This document shows positions 20,404 through 29,053 of a DNA stretch of 64,000 nucleotides, piece by piece; position 1 is the stretch's first letter, and each line of letters starts with the position of its first letter. The notes under the pieces were generated by a model. The model was not told where the DNA came from and ran no database searches. It worked only from the letters and a program-made list of their open reading frames with translations. Source of the stretch: DASYQD01 sp963846495 (GTDB lineage: Bacteria > Acidobacteriota > Thermoanaerobaculia > Multivoradales > JAIOJS01); assembly GCA_963846495.1 (NCBI GenBank), contig CAWJWP010000001.1:62001-126000 (forward strand), given 5' to 3'. The position numbers and the translations under genes were made by a program.

Positions 20404-21669
20404 TCAGAACCGCCACTCGCCGACGAGCTGCAGGCTCGTCTCCGTCTGCCGCGCTGCGCTCGCCGAGGATCTCGCGCGCCGGGCGCCAGCTCTGCACGCG
20501 TAGACGCTTCGACGCCGACGCGCCAGCCGCCGCGCGGGCCGCGGCGGGCCTTCGAGGAACCAGGCTGCGGTCCAGGCGTGGCCGTCTTCTTCGTTGGGGT
20601 CGCCTTCGATCGCGTCGAGGTCGTCCACCCAGAAGTCGTCGTAGCGCAGGCTGGCGCGCTGGCGGCCCCAGGCGTGCGAGAGGAGCAGGAACCAGGCGCC
20701 GAAGTCGGCGTAGACGAAGGGCTGGTCGAAGCCGTCCATCTCGGTCTCGCCCTCGATCCACTGGGCGATGGCTTCGCTGCCGCGCGGCAGGCGCAGGTGC
20801 CAGCCGAGGTGGTCGAACTCGGTGCGCCACACCCATTGGCCGTTGCGCGCCACGAGCGCATCGCCATTGTTGTCGTAGTGCTGCACGCGCAACCGCGAAC
20901 GTTCGAGATAGTCCCACTGCGCGCCGGCGTACCAGCCGGTGCGGCCGTCCATCTCGTGGAAGGGTTCCTCGAACGCTTCCTGCACGAAGAAGAGGCCGCC
21001 GTCGGGAACGAAAGCCGGCAGCGGCGCGAGCGGCAGACGTTCGAAGAGACGCGTCGACCGGTCGCCGATGGCCCAGCCGCGCCACGTCAAGAGCGCGCCT
21101 GCAGGATCGTTGGCGCGGAAGGCGCCGAGCAGGACGCCGAGGTCGTGCGGCGAGCCACTGGGCGCGCCTTCGCGCGTCGCCTGCAAGTCGACGCCGATCG
21201 TGCGCAGCTCCTCGCCGAACCAGCCGTTGACGGCCGAGTAGCTCAGCGTGTAGGGCGAGGTCCAGCCGACGCCCGTGTTCTCGAGCGAGAAGGGCGCGTG
21301 GAAGGCGCCGCCGCGGGCGATCAGCCGCCAAGCCGAGCGCGGCACCGGGCGTAGCTCGAGATACGCCTCGTCGAGGTCGACGAGCGAGCCGGGGCCGTCG
21401 CCGTAAGCGCTGGCGGCGGCGCGCAGCGCGAGGGTCGGCAGCAGGCGCGCGCGGTAGGTGACGTGCGCTGCGCCGAGCGCGAGCGGCTCGTCTTCATCGT
21501 CGAAGCGCAGCTTGCCAAGGCCGCCGTCGACCCACGAGTCGGCGCCGTCGACGGCGAGCAGACGTAACGAGACGAGCCCGTGGACCTCTTGCTCGATCGC
21601 TCGCGCCGCGGTGGGCAGTGCGAACAGCGTCGCCATTGCGGCGGCCGCGCTGAGGCGAAGGCCCGTCAT
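20404..21669 (-). CDS. Outer-membrane beta-barrel protein (3' end with several frame breaks)
   Basis: About 420 residues. Signal peptide MATLFALPTAARA, then alternating strands typical of a porin-like barrel: VHGLVSLRLLAVDGADSWVD, LALGAAHVTYRARLLPTLAL, TLSYSAVNGWFGEELRTIGV, WYAGAQWDYLERSRLRVQHY. The last strand ETSLQLVGEWRF ends in Phe, the classic outer-membrane insertion signal. Between about 20450 and 20560 the barrel sequence jumps among three frames (GGWRVGVEAS; LRVQSWRPAREILGE; TETSLQL). The upstream ATG at 21669 lies in a dispersed repeat; the ATG at 21636 is an alternative. It is downstream of the GGDEF-EAL gene. Confidence 0.7.
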   Translation of the reverse strand: MTGLRLSAAAAMATLFALPTAARAIEQEVHGLVSLRLLAVDGADSWVDGGLGKLRFDDEDEPLALGAAHVTYRARLLPTLALRAAASAYGDGPGSLVDLDEAYLELRPVPRSAWRLIARGGAFHAPFSLENTGVGWTSPYTLSYSAVNGWFGEELRTIGVDLQATREGAPSGSPHDLGVLLGAFRANDPAGALLTWRGWAIGDRSTRLFERLPLAPLPAFVPDGGLFFVQEAFEEPFHEMDGRTGWYAGAQWDYLERSRLRVQHYDNNGDALVARNGQWVWRTEFDHLGWHLRLPRGSEAIAQWIEGETEMDGFDQPFVYADFGAWFLLLSHAWGRQRASLRYDDFWVDDLDAIEGDPNEEDGHAWTAAWFLEGPPRPARRLARRRRSVYACRAGARRARSSASAARQTETSLQLVGEWRF

Positions 21670-21740
21670 CGCGAGGGCGCGCAGCGCCCGTGGCGATCTC
21701 GAAATCGAGACTGCTTCGTCGCTGCGCTCCTCGCAGTGAC
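21665..21740. repeat. Dispersed palindromic repeat, copy A
   Basis: It runs from GTCAT to GTGAC. The distal half reads GATCTCGAAATCGAGACTGC, then TTCGTCGCTGCGCTCCTCGC. The same block occurs at 48581-48651, with a partial copy at 45249-45283. Ends are inverted (GTCATCGCGAG ... CTCGCAGTGAC), so the element can fold into a cruciform. It sits between the GGDEF-EAL gene and the outer-membrane barrel gene and supplies the first possible ATG of the latter. Confidence 0.7.
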
Positions 21741-21812
21741 AGTGGAGGGCTTTCGTTTCCGCTGGATCGACAATGTTCGTGAACGCTCGCAACGACAAGG
21801 CCGCCGCGCCTC

Positions 21813-24185
21813 TCACGCCAGCTCCACCGTCCGCAGCCGCCCCCCTGGCCGCCCCAGCCGCCGCAGCAACTCGGGCGCCTCGACCGGCTCGCCGAAGTAG
21901 TTGCCTTGCCCGAGGTCGCAGCCCATCTCGCGCAGCATTGCCGCCACCGTGCCGTTCTCGACCCCTTCGGCGACGACGCGCAACCCAAGGCTGTGCGCCA
22001 TCTCGATCGTCGCGCGCACGATGAGCGCCACCTCGGGCGAGCGCTCGAGCTCGAGCACGAACGAGCGGTCGACCTTGAGCTCCTGCACCGGCAGCCGCCG
22101 GAGCTGGGCGAGCGAGGAGTAGCCGGTGCCGAAGTCGTCGATCGACACGGTGACGCCCATGCCGACGACGTCGGCGAGCACGCGGCGCGCCGTCTCGGGG
22201 TCGGCCATGACGCTGCTCTCGGTCACCTCGAGCACGAGGTGGCGCGGCTGCAGCTTCGCCTCGGCGAGCTGGCTGGCGAGCCGCCGTGGCAGGTCGCGCT
22301 CGAGCAGGTCGAGGGCGGAGAAGTTGACCGCCACGCCGATCGGCACGCCGCTCTTGTGCCACGTCGCCGCCTCGGCCAGCGCGCGGCGCAGCACCCAGCG
22401 GGTGAGCGGGCGGATGGCGCCCGTCTGCTCGGCGAGCGGCACGAACTCCGACGGCGGCACCAAGCCGAGCCGCGGGTGGCGCCAGCGCACCAGCGCCTCG
22501 ACCTCCACCGGCGCGCCGCTCGCGAGGTCGACCTTGGGCTGGTAGCAGAGGTGCAGCGCGTCGTTCTCGATCGCCTGCCGCAGCTCGCCCATGAGCGTCA
22601 GCCGCTGCACGCTGTGGCGGTCCTGGCTCGCGTCGTAGAAAGCGATGCCGAGCTTCTTCTCCTTGGCGACGTACATCGCCACCTCGGCTTGCCGCAGCAG
22701 GCTCGCCGGGTCGCCGCCGTGGTCGGGGAAGAGGGCGATGCCGATGCTGGCGCTGAGCTCGACGCGCAGCTCGTCGGTCTCGAGCGCGGCGGCGAGCAGC
22801 TCGCGCAGCTCGGCCACCGCCTGCTCGGTCTTGCGCAGCGCGAGGGCGGGGAGGAGCACCGCGAACTCGTCGCCGCCGAGCCGCGCCACAACGAGCCCGC
22901 GCTCGGCGGCCGCCTTCTCGAGGCGCGAGGCGAGCTCGATCAACAAGCGGTCGCCGACGTGGTGGCCGAGGGTGTCGTTGATGTCCTTGAAGCGGTCGAG
23001 GTCGAGGAGCGCCACCGCCAGCCGGCCGCGCGCGCTGCGGGCGGCGGCGATCGCCTCGGCGACTTCGATGCGGAAGCGGTTGCGGTTGGGCAGGCCGGTG
23101 AGGTCGTCGTGGTAGGCGAGATGGTGGATGGCCGACTCGCGCTCGCGGATCCCCTGCTGCATGCGGCCGAACTCGCGCGCCAGCTCGCCGATCTCGCCGC
23201 GGTCCGCGAGCGGCAGGTCGGCGGCATAGTCGCCGCTCGAGAAGCGGCGCGCCGCCTGCTCGAGGACGCGCACCGGCCGCGTGATGCCGCGGGCGATGAG
23301 GGCGGTGCCGAGCGCGGCGACGAGCACCGACCCGAGGACGATCCACAGCACGTCGCCGGTGAGCGTGCGGAGGTCGAGCAATGCCTCGGCGGTCGAGCGC
23401 ATGAGGACGCTGTCGAGCGCCGCGCCGCCGTCGCCGCTCAGCGGCAGCGCGATCGTCAGGTACTCGTCGCCGGCGAGGTGGAGCTCGTGCGGGTCCGGCA
23501 GGATGGCGGTGCCGAGGCTGCCCAGCTGCTGGCGCGCCGCGCCCGCCATCGAGGAGGCGAGCAAGCGGCGGGGCCGGCCGCCTTGCGCCTCGACGAACGC
23601 CACCTGGAGGCCGGCGAGGCGGCCGAGCTCGCGCGCTGCGCCGTCGTCGAGCAGCTGGCCGAGGAGCAGCCAGAGCGTCGGCTGCGGCGCCGACACCGGC
23701 ACGTAGTAGGGCGCGGCGACGAGCTGATAGGCGCGGCCCGCGAGCACCACCGCCACCGGCTCGCGGTCGAACGAGCGTTCGCGCGTCAGCAGCCGCGGGT
23801 GCGGGAAGGGCCGGTTGCGGTTGTCGCGGTTCAGCGTGTCGACCAGCACGAGGCCGTCGAGGCCGACGAGCTGCGCGAAGTCGGCGCCGGTGCGCGCGCG
23901 GTGGTTGTCGAGGGCGACGACGAGCGACTCCTCGTCACCGGGGTCGGAGAAGATCGCCTGCCGCAGCGCGTCGTCCTTGGTCAGCGTCTCGGCGACTTGC
24001 CAGAGCGCGCGCTGCCGCGACGCCAGCTTGTCGGCGAACACGTCGCGGCCGTGCAGCAGCTCGTCCTCGATGCGCTCCACCGTCTGCCGGTAGGTGGCGC
24101 GCCGCACGGTGGCGACGGTGACGCCGAGCACCGCCAGCAGCAGCGCCAGGAAGAAGACGAGGATGCGGCTCTGCAGGCTGGCCAC
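21813..24185 (-). CDS. Membrane GGDEF-EAL c-di-GMP enzyme with periplasmic sensor and HAMP
   Basis: 790 residues. TM1 (ILVFFLALLLAVLGVTVATV), a periplasmic sensor of about 250 residues, TM2 (VLWIVLGSVLVAALGTALIA), HAMP (about 298-350). The GGDEF domain has DDLTGLPNRNRF and an intact RLGGDEFAVLLP (about 436). The EAL domain has VEVEALVRWRHPRLG (about 562) and SIDDFGTGYSSLAQLRRLP. Both catalytic motifs look intact, so it could make or degrade c-di-GMP. The upstream cupredoxin-like gene ends 20 bp before its start, and the barrel gene follows on the same strand, suggesting a sensory or secretory operon. Confidence 0.92.
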   Translation of the reverse strand: MASLQSRILVFFLALLLAVLGVTVATVRRATYRQTVERIEDELLHGRDVFADKLASRQRALWQVAETLTKDDALRQAIFSDPGDEESLVVALDNHRARTGADFAQLVGLDGLVLVDTLNRDNRNRPFPHPRLLTRERSFDREPVAVVLAGRAYQLVAAPYYVPVSAPQPTLWLLLGQLLDDGAARELGRLAGLQVAFVEAQGGRPRRLLASSMAGAARQQLGSLGTAILPDPHELHLAGDEYLTIALPLSGDGGAALDSVLMRSTAEALLDLRTLTGDVLWIVLGSVLVAALGTALIARGITRPVRVLEQAARRFSSGDYAADLPLADRGEIGELAREFGRMQQGIRERESAIHHLAYHDDLTGLPNRNRFRIEVAEAIAAARSARGRLAVALLDLDRFKDINDTLGHHVGDRLLIELASRLEKAAAERGLVVARLGGDEFAVLLPALALRKTEQAVAELRELLAAALETDELRVELSASIGIALFPDHGGDPASLLRQAEVAMYVAKEKKLGIAFYDASQDRHSVQRLTLMGELRQAIENDALHLCYQPKVDLASGAPVEVEALVRWRHPRLGLVPPSEFVPLAEQTGAIRPLTRWVLRRALAEAATWHKSGVPIGVAVNFSALDLLERDLPRRLASQLAEAKLQPRHLVLEVTESSVMADPETARRVLADVVGMGVTVSIDDFGTGYSSLAQLRRLPVQELKVDRSFVLELERSPEVALIVRATIEMAHSLGLRVVAEGVENGTVAAMLREMGCDLGQGNYFGEPVEAPELLRRLGRPGGRLRTVELA

Positions 24186-24204
24186 GGCAGGAGCCTACGG
24201 CAAC

Positions 24205-24936
24205 CTAATAATCCTTGAAGCCCGGTTCTTGGTCGCGCGAGGGTAGGAGCGGCGCGCGCAGCTGCAGCTCCCAGCTCTCCCGGCCGTCGGCGGCGAGTCG
24301 GACTTCGCGCTGCAGCAGCGGCTCGGCGTCGGTGATCCGCGGATGCCAGACGACGACGCGGTAGCGCCCCGGCGGCAGGTCGTCGAGCGTCGCCTTGCCC
24401 TGCTCGTCGGTCTTGGCGAACCAGTGAGTGTCGACGACGAGGATGTAGGCGAGCATCCAGTCGTGGATGTTGCAGCCGAGCGCCGCTACGCCGGCGCGGT
24501 CGAAGACGACCTGCCGCGCGCGGCTCGCCGCCTTCGTCTCGCCCTTCGGCAGGTAGAGCTCGAAGCGCCTCGCCGGCGAGAACGAGTAGACGTGATGGCT
24601 GATCGAGTCGCTGTTGGGGAAGCTCACCGTGGCGCCCGTCTGCACCGGCAGCACCTGCGGCACGAAGCGGCGGTCGCGCTGGTCCATCACCGCGGCGGCG
24701 GGCGGCGGCAGGCGGCGGCCGTCGAGCGGCAGCGCGTAGACCACGGCGCCGCCGAGCGCGCGGCCGTTGGGCTGGCGCAGCTGCAGGTCGATGCGGGCGG
24801 CCTGCAGCGGCGCTGCAGCGAAGAGCGAGGCCGCGGCGACGAGTAGCGGAGACAGCAGCGACAGCAGGCGGCGCGCCGCCGCGGCCGCTCGGCGCGGTGC
24901 TCCCGCCGTCGGCGAGCGGCTGGAAGTCGAGGTCAT
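24205..24936 (-). CDS. Exported cupredoxin-like protein (annotated elsewhere as methylamine utilization protein)
   Basis: 243 residues. An N-terminal hydrophobic export segment ends APLQAA. The core VLPVQTGATVSFPNSDSISH, HHVYSFSPARRFELYLPKGE and VAALGCNIHDWMLAYILVVD has the His, Cys and His of a plastocyanin-type copper site (SHHVYSF ... LGCNIHDWM). Similar proteins carry the name methylamine utilization protein without biochemical proof. A C-terminal carboxypeptidase-regulatory-like beta domain (GKATLDDLPPGRYRVVVWHP) follows. It is the first gene of a three-gene set with the GGDEF-EAL and barrel genes, pointing to a redox or metal-linked signal. Confidence 0.75.
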   Translation of the reverse strand: MTSTSSRSPTAGAPRRAAAAARRLLSLLSPLLVAAASLFAAAPLQAARIDLQLRQPNGRALGGAVVYALPLDGRRLPPPAAAVMDQRDRRFVPQVLPVQTGATVSFPNSDSISHHVYSFSPARRFELYLPKGETKAASRARQVVFDRAGVAALGCNIHDWMLAYILVVDTHWFAKTDEQGKATLDDLPPGRYRVVVWHPRITDAEPLLQREVRLAADGRESWELQLRAPLLPSRDQEPGFKDY

Positions 24937-25055
24937 CGTCGCGTTGTGACGGGCTGGCTCGGGCGGCTGGCTCGATCGCGATTGTAACCGCCGGCGGCGC
25001 TCGTCATGGAACGTGCGCGCCCACCGATACGTACGTGTGGACAGGAGGAGAGTTC

Positions 25056-25388
25056 ATGGACGCGACGATGACGACCACTGCCTTCGAGATCGTCGGGCAC
25101 CAGGTCGTGCGCAGCCTCGGCATCGTGCGCGGCATCACCGTGCGCTCGCGCTCGATCTTCGGCACCCTCGGCGGCGCGCTGCAGACGCTCGCCGGCGGCA
25201 ACATCACGCTCTTCACCGAGCTGTGCGAGAAGACGCGCGGCGAGGCCTTCGCGATGATGCTCGATCACGCGCGGCAGGCGGGCGCCAACGCCGTGATCGG
25301 CGTGCGCTACGACGCCACCGAAGTGATGGACGGCGTCACCGAGGTGCTCTGCTACGGCACCGCGGTGGTGGTCGAGCGCAAGGCGTGA
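25056..25388 (+). CDS. ybjQ: UPF0145 / YbjQ family protein
   Basis: 110 residues with AGGAGGAG five bases before the ATG. HQVVRSLGIVRGITVRSRSI, AMMLDHARQAGANAVIGVRY and EVLCYGTAVVVE match the YbjQ family, also described as a putative heavy-metal-binding domain, which forms ring-shaped pentamers. Length is normal. It stands alone, divergent from the cupredoxin-like gene. The physiological role is unknown. Confidence 0.9.
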   Translation: MDATMTTTAFEIVGHQVVRSLGIVRGITVRSRSIFGTLGGALQTLAGGNITLFTELCEKTRGEAFAMMLDHARQAGANAVIGVRYDATEVMDGVTEVLCYGTAVVVERKA

Positions 25389-25396
25389 GCCTTGTC

Positions 25397-26875
25397 TTAC
25401 TTGGCCCTGACCGTCAGCGCGACGTTGTGCGGGCTCCAGGCGACGTCGTTGCCGGCGTACTCGTCGCCGGCGAGCCGCAGTCGGAACGCCAGGTAGTAGA
25501 CGCCGGGCGCCATCGTGCGCGGCACCTTGACGGTTCCCGGCGCGACATGGTGCAGGGCTCCCATGCGGACGTTGGCCGGCACGCGGAACCGCTTGACGAG
25601 GACGGCGCCCTCGAGGCTGAAGCGCCGCGGCGCGAGGTAGACCTCGACTTGGGGATCGACGAGGTCCTCGGTGCCGGTGTTCTCGATCTTGATCGGCGTC
25701 GCCAGCGAGAACTTGCCGCCGCGCTTCACCGAGGACGGGACGGGCCGGCTGGGCAGGAAGCTGGGAAACATTGGCGAGGGCTGGATCCCGTAGGCGCTGA
25801 TCAGCCCGTCGAGGAGGGGTGCGTCGCCGAACGTGGTGCGGACGGCCTCGGTATCGATCGAGAACAGAGTGGCGAGCCGGTAGAACTGAGGACCGATCAA
25901 GACAGCTGACTCCCCCCGCGGGACGTCGAGCGAGAGGATCGAGGCATGCAGGCCCCAGACCCTCCCCAGGATTCCCAGGATGACGTGTCGGAAGGAGAGG
26001 GTGAGGCCCGGACCGGTCGCTTCGGCCTCGTCCAGCGTCCACGAATGGGCCGGACTCAACGCGATGTCCGCTTCGATCGTGTGGCCGTCCCGGATGCTAA
26101 AGACCGTGAAGCTGATGGCGCCGGGCGGCCATGGCCGCCCGAACTCGGCCTGCAGACGGGCGTCGTCGGGGAAGCCGGCGATGTCGAACACGCCGTTGCG
26201 CCACGACCAAGCGCCCGTCGAGGGCGCCGCTCGGAAGAGGCCCGGCTGGTAGACGTTCCAGTAGGCCATCTGCTGCTGGTCGTGCGGCGCGAACGGCGAG
26301 GAGTCGGGCAACGGGTTGAAGACGATGGGGGGGACCGCGGGATCGTTGATCTCGAAGCCGGGCGCCACCGATTTCGCGCCTGCCGAGGCAGCCGCGCGGA
26401 TCGCGGCGAGGTCGCGCGGCTCTCCTGCAATGAAGGCGCGAACGTCGTCGACCAGCTCGGCGAAGCCGGCCGACTCGCGCACCGCTCCCTGCCAGCCGCC
26501 GGTGATCGACGTCGCGATGGAGCCGCCGCCGTCGGGATCGTCGACGAAGAGCAGGTAACGCTCGCCGACCTGCAGTGGGACCGACCAGCTCGTGTGGTGC
26601 GTCTCTGCGCCGACGGTCCCGCCCGGCAGCGAGAGCGTCAGGCGGCTCGGCGCCTCACCCGCCAGACGGTCTTCGACGTGCAGCTCGTAGTCGGTGACGA
26701 TGAGCTTGCCGTCCCACCGGCTGCTCGCTCGGTCGACCACCGCCACGACGATCCGCTCGGAACCGGTTACGAGCTGCGGTCCGGTCAGCGGCAAGAAATC
26801 GGCGGCGGCCGGACGCGGGCTGAAAGACGCCAAGCCGAGCGCCAGAACAATCACCGACAGGCTGCGAGCGGCCAT
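25397..26875 (-). CDS. Secreted protein with degenerate metzincin-like domain
   Basis: 492 residues from the ATG at 26875, which has a strong GGAGAGGAGG RBS. The signal peptide ends SPRPAAA. The central region resembles a matrixin-type peptidase: WSWRNGVFDIAGFPDDA, IEADIALSPAHSWTLDEAE, then RHVILGILGRVWGLHAS (about 296-312) where active enzymes have HExGHxxGLxHS. The two metal-binding His and the catalytic Glu are replaced (GILGR). The C-terminus reads like a CARDB-type beta-sandwich (SLATPIKIENTGTEDLVDPQ, GVYYLAFRLRLAGDEYAGND). Probably an inactive binding or structural protein. This is inference from motif spacing only. Confidence 0.6.
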   Translation of the reverse strand: MAARSLSVIVLALGLASFSPRPAAADFLPLTGPQLVTGSERIVVAVVDRASSRWDGKLIVTDYELHVEDRLAGEAPSRLTLSLPGGTVGAETHHTSWSVPLQVGERYLLFVDDPDGGGSIATSITGGWQGAVRESAGFAELVDDVRAFIAGEPRDLAAIRAAASAGAKSVAPGFEINDPAVPPIVFNPLPDSSPFAPHDQQQMAYWNVYQPGLFRAAPSTGAWSWRNGVFDIAGFPDDARLQAEFGRPWPPGAISFTVFSIRDGHTIEADIALSPAHSWTLDEAEATGPGLTLSFRHVILGILGRVWGLHASILSLDVPRGESAVLIGPQFYRLATLFSIDTEAVRTTFGDAPLLDGLISAYGIQPSPMFPSFLPSRPVPSSVKRGGKFSLATPIKIENTGTEDLVDPQVEVYLAPRRFSLEGAVLVKRFRVPANVRMGALHHVAPGTVKVPRTMAPGVYYLAFRLRLAGDEYAGNDVAWSPHNVALTVRAK

Positions 26876-26962
26876 CGGGACCTCCTCTCCCTTTCCAGCA
26901 TCCATCATAGAGGCGATCGGAGGCTCTCGCCACAGTGGGCGACAGCAAGCGCTTGGTGCGCC

Positions 26963-28774
26963 CTAGTCGAGGCGCAGCAGCTGGTCGAAGCTCGGGTCGA
27001 GCGTGTCGCGGCCGCAGAAGAGCGTCAGCGGCGGCTGCTTCTCGTCACCGGCGACGACGCGTAGCGGGCGGCCGAGGAGACCGGCGGCGGTCCGCAGGCG
27101 TCCGTAAGCGGCGGCGGGATCGCGGCGCACCTCGAGGTCGTCGACGCGCACGATGCGCGCTTGGCCGGAGAGCCGCGCGCAGTCGTCGTCGGCTCCGAGG
27201 TCGCCGGAGCTCATGCCGCCGGAGCCGCAGGCGCAGCGGACGAGCGCGCGGCGCAGCATGGTGTTGAATACTTCGGGCCCCGCTTTCGCCTCGGCTGGCG
27301 CGGCGAGGCTGACGCGGTAGCCGGCGCCGGTCAGCAGCTTTGCGAGCACGCGGTCGGCGCCGCGCGGCACGCCGCGGCGGATGATGCCTTGAATTGCGAA
27401 CACCGTCTCGCGGTCGCCCGATAGCTTGTCGAGCCAGCCGAGGAAGGTACCGGTGCCGTAGAAGCCGCCGGTCGCACGCGCCTCGGCGAACATCTCGCGC
27501 ACGAGGAGGCCGAGCCCGCCCTTGCCCGGCTGCGCTCGGTCGACCGTCTGGCCGGCGACGAAGAGCAGCACCGGCCCGCAGGTGTACCAGCTTTCCCAGG
27601 CTTGCCGTTGCGGCGCCGACAGCAGCGACTGGCCGTCGAGCGAGGCGAGGCAGCGGTTGGCGAAGTCGACCAGCCGCGCGGCGATCTGATGCTCGTCGAG
27701 CACGCCGAGGCCGTAGATGGCGCGCAACGCGAACGCCTCGGCGGCGGCTTCCGCCAGCCATTCCGACTCGTCGTCGGGGCTGACGACGAAGCCGTCCCAC
27801 AGGTGGAAGAGCTCGTGCGCGAGGTGGTTGACCCAGTAGCGCCGCGTCTCCGGCGTCTCGGCGCGCAGCCCTTCGCCGGCGAAGTGGAGCTGCAGCACGC
27901 TGCCGAGCTGGCCGCCGCCGAACGTGAAGCCGCTGCCGGTCGGCGCGAAGGAGACGACGATGAGCGGCCGCACGGGCAATGCCATGCCGGTCTCGCCGGC
28001 GTAGCGGTCGAACAGCTTGGCCACCGTCGGTTCGAGGTCGCGCCGCATCCACTCCGGCAGGGCAGGATCGGCGACGAGCGCGATGCGCTCGCCGCCGGCG
28101 CCGGCTTGCGGGCCGAAGTAGACGTAGGTGCGCTCGTCGCCGGCGGCGGGGTTCCACGACAGAGTGCGCTCGGCCGCTTTCTCGACGGAACGGATGGTGC
28201 GGCCGGGATCTGTGGTGAAGCGGAAGCGGTGGGGCGGCGCGGTTTCGGCTGATGGCGCGGGTGTGGGTGATGCGCCGGGAGCGGCGGAAGCGGCAGACGC
28301 GACGGGAGCGGCCGACGCGGCGGCGGATCCGCAGCTCGCGAGCGGGCGAACATTCAACTGCCCGGTGTAGAAGAGCCGTCCGCCATCGCTCATCGCCACC
28401 TGGAGTTCGTAATCTTTTGGCCGCTCGGCGAAATCGCTGCGGAGGGAGACGCCGAATTCACGAGTGGGTTTCGCGAAGCAAAGACGCTCGACGTTCGGCG
28501 CCTCGACCCACTGCGATCCCGCGGGCAGCACGCTCCACGCCGCGCTCCGGTAAGCCCCGCGCACGTGGATGAACTCGACGCCCGCGGCCTTCGCCGGCAG
28601 CCGGAAGCTTGCCTGCCAGGCGTCCTGAGCAGGAAGCTCGCGCACTTCGACTTCCACGGCATCGGCGCCGCGCTGTGAGCCAGGCAGGCGAAGCTCGGGG
28701 TGGACGGGGCGAGCGGCGAGAGCAGCGACGAGCGCGAGAGCAGCGACGAAGAAAGGCCGGCGGATCGTCTGCAT
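26963..28774 (-). CDS. Exported gluzincin-type metallopeptidase-like protein
   Basis: 603 residues. AGGAGG lies six bases before the ATG. The signal peptide is TIRRPFFVAALALVAALAAR. A beta-rich N-terminal domain and an Ala/Pro/Ser linker (about 155-185) lead to a peptidase domain: zinc motif HLAHELFHLWDGF (HELFH, about 320) and a second-site Glu in EWLAEAAAEAFALRAIY about 20 residues on. This is the HExxH-E arrangement of the M1/M61 group. The C-terminal part carries several Cys (ALVRCACGSG). It acts in the periplasm or outside the cell; substrates are unknown. Confidence 0.78.
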   Translation of the reverse strand: MQTIRRPFFVAALALVAALAARPVHPELRLPGSQRGADAVEVEVRELPAQDAWQASFRLPAKAAGVEFIHVRGAYRSAAWSVLPAGSQWVEAPNVERLCFAKPTREFGVSLRSDFAERPKDYELQVAMSDGGRLFYTGQLNVRPLASCGSAAASAAPVASAASAAPGASPTPAPSAETAPPHRFRFTTDPGRTIRSVEKAAERTLSWNPAAGDERTYVYFGPQAGAGGERIALVADPALPEWMRRDLEPTVAKLFDRYAGETGMALPVRPLIVVSFAPTGSGFTFGGGQLGSVLQLHFAGEGLRAETPETRRYWVNHLAHELFHLWDGFVVSPDDESEWLAEAAAEAFALRAIYGLGVLDEHQIAARLVDFANRCLASLDGQSLLSAPQRQAWESWYTCGPVLLFVAGQTVDRAQPGKGGLGLLVREMFAEARATGGFYGTGTFLGWLDKLSGDRETVFAIQGIIRRGVPRGADRVLAKLLTGAGYRVSLAAPAEAKAGPEVFNTMLRRALVRCACGSGGMSSGDLGADDDCARLSGQARIVRVDDLEVRRDPAAAYGRLRTAAGLLGRPLRVVAGDEKQPPLTLFCGRDTLDPSFDQLLRLD

Positions 28775-29053
28775 GAACCTCCTGGTGGCGTCCTCGCCGC
28801 GCACCTTGTTTCGCGGGCCGTCGAGGGGCCGCGGCCCGCAAGGCTGCCGGATTGTACGGACTCGCCGTCTGCGCCGCCGCGGCGTTGCGCTGTCCGCTGC
28901 TGGAACGCCGCTGCTCGCCAGCGGGCGCTCGCGGCGGGTCATCGCCGCACGCCATCTCGAGTAAACCGCCACCGCTCAATCGGTTACGCTTCGGCCGAGA
29001 AACGGCATGGCGGTTGATATGCGCTGGCCCTGCAGGCAGGGGAGGGAGTGCCG

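Noticed and set aside
21906..24218. Plus-strand open frame of 770 residues
   Set aside because: Antisense of the GGDEF-EAL gene, whose motifs are intact in the other direction.
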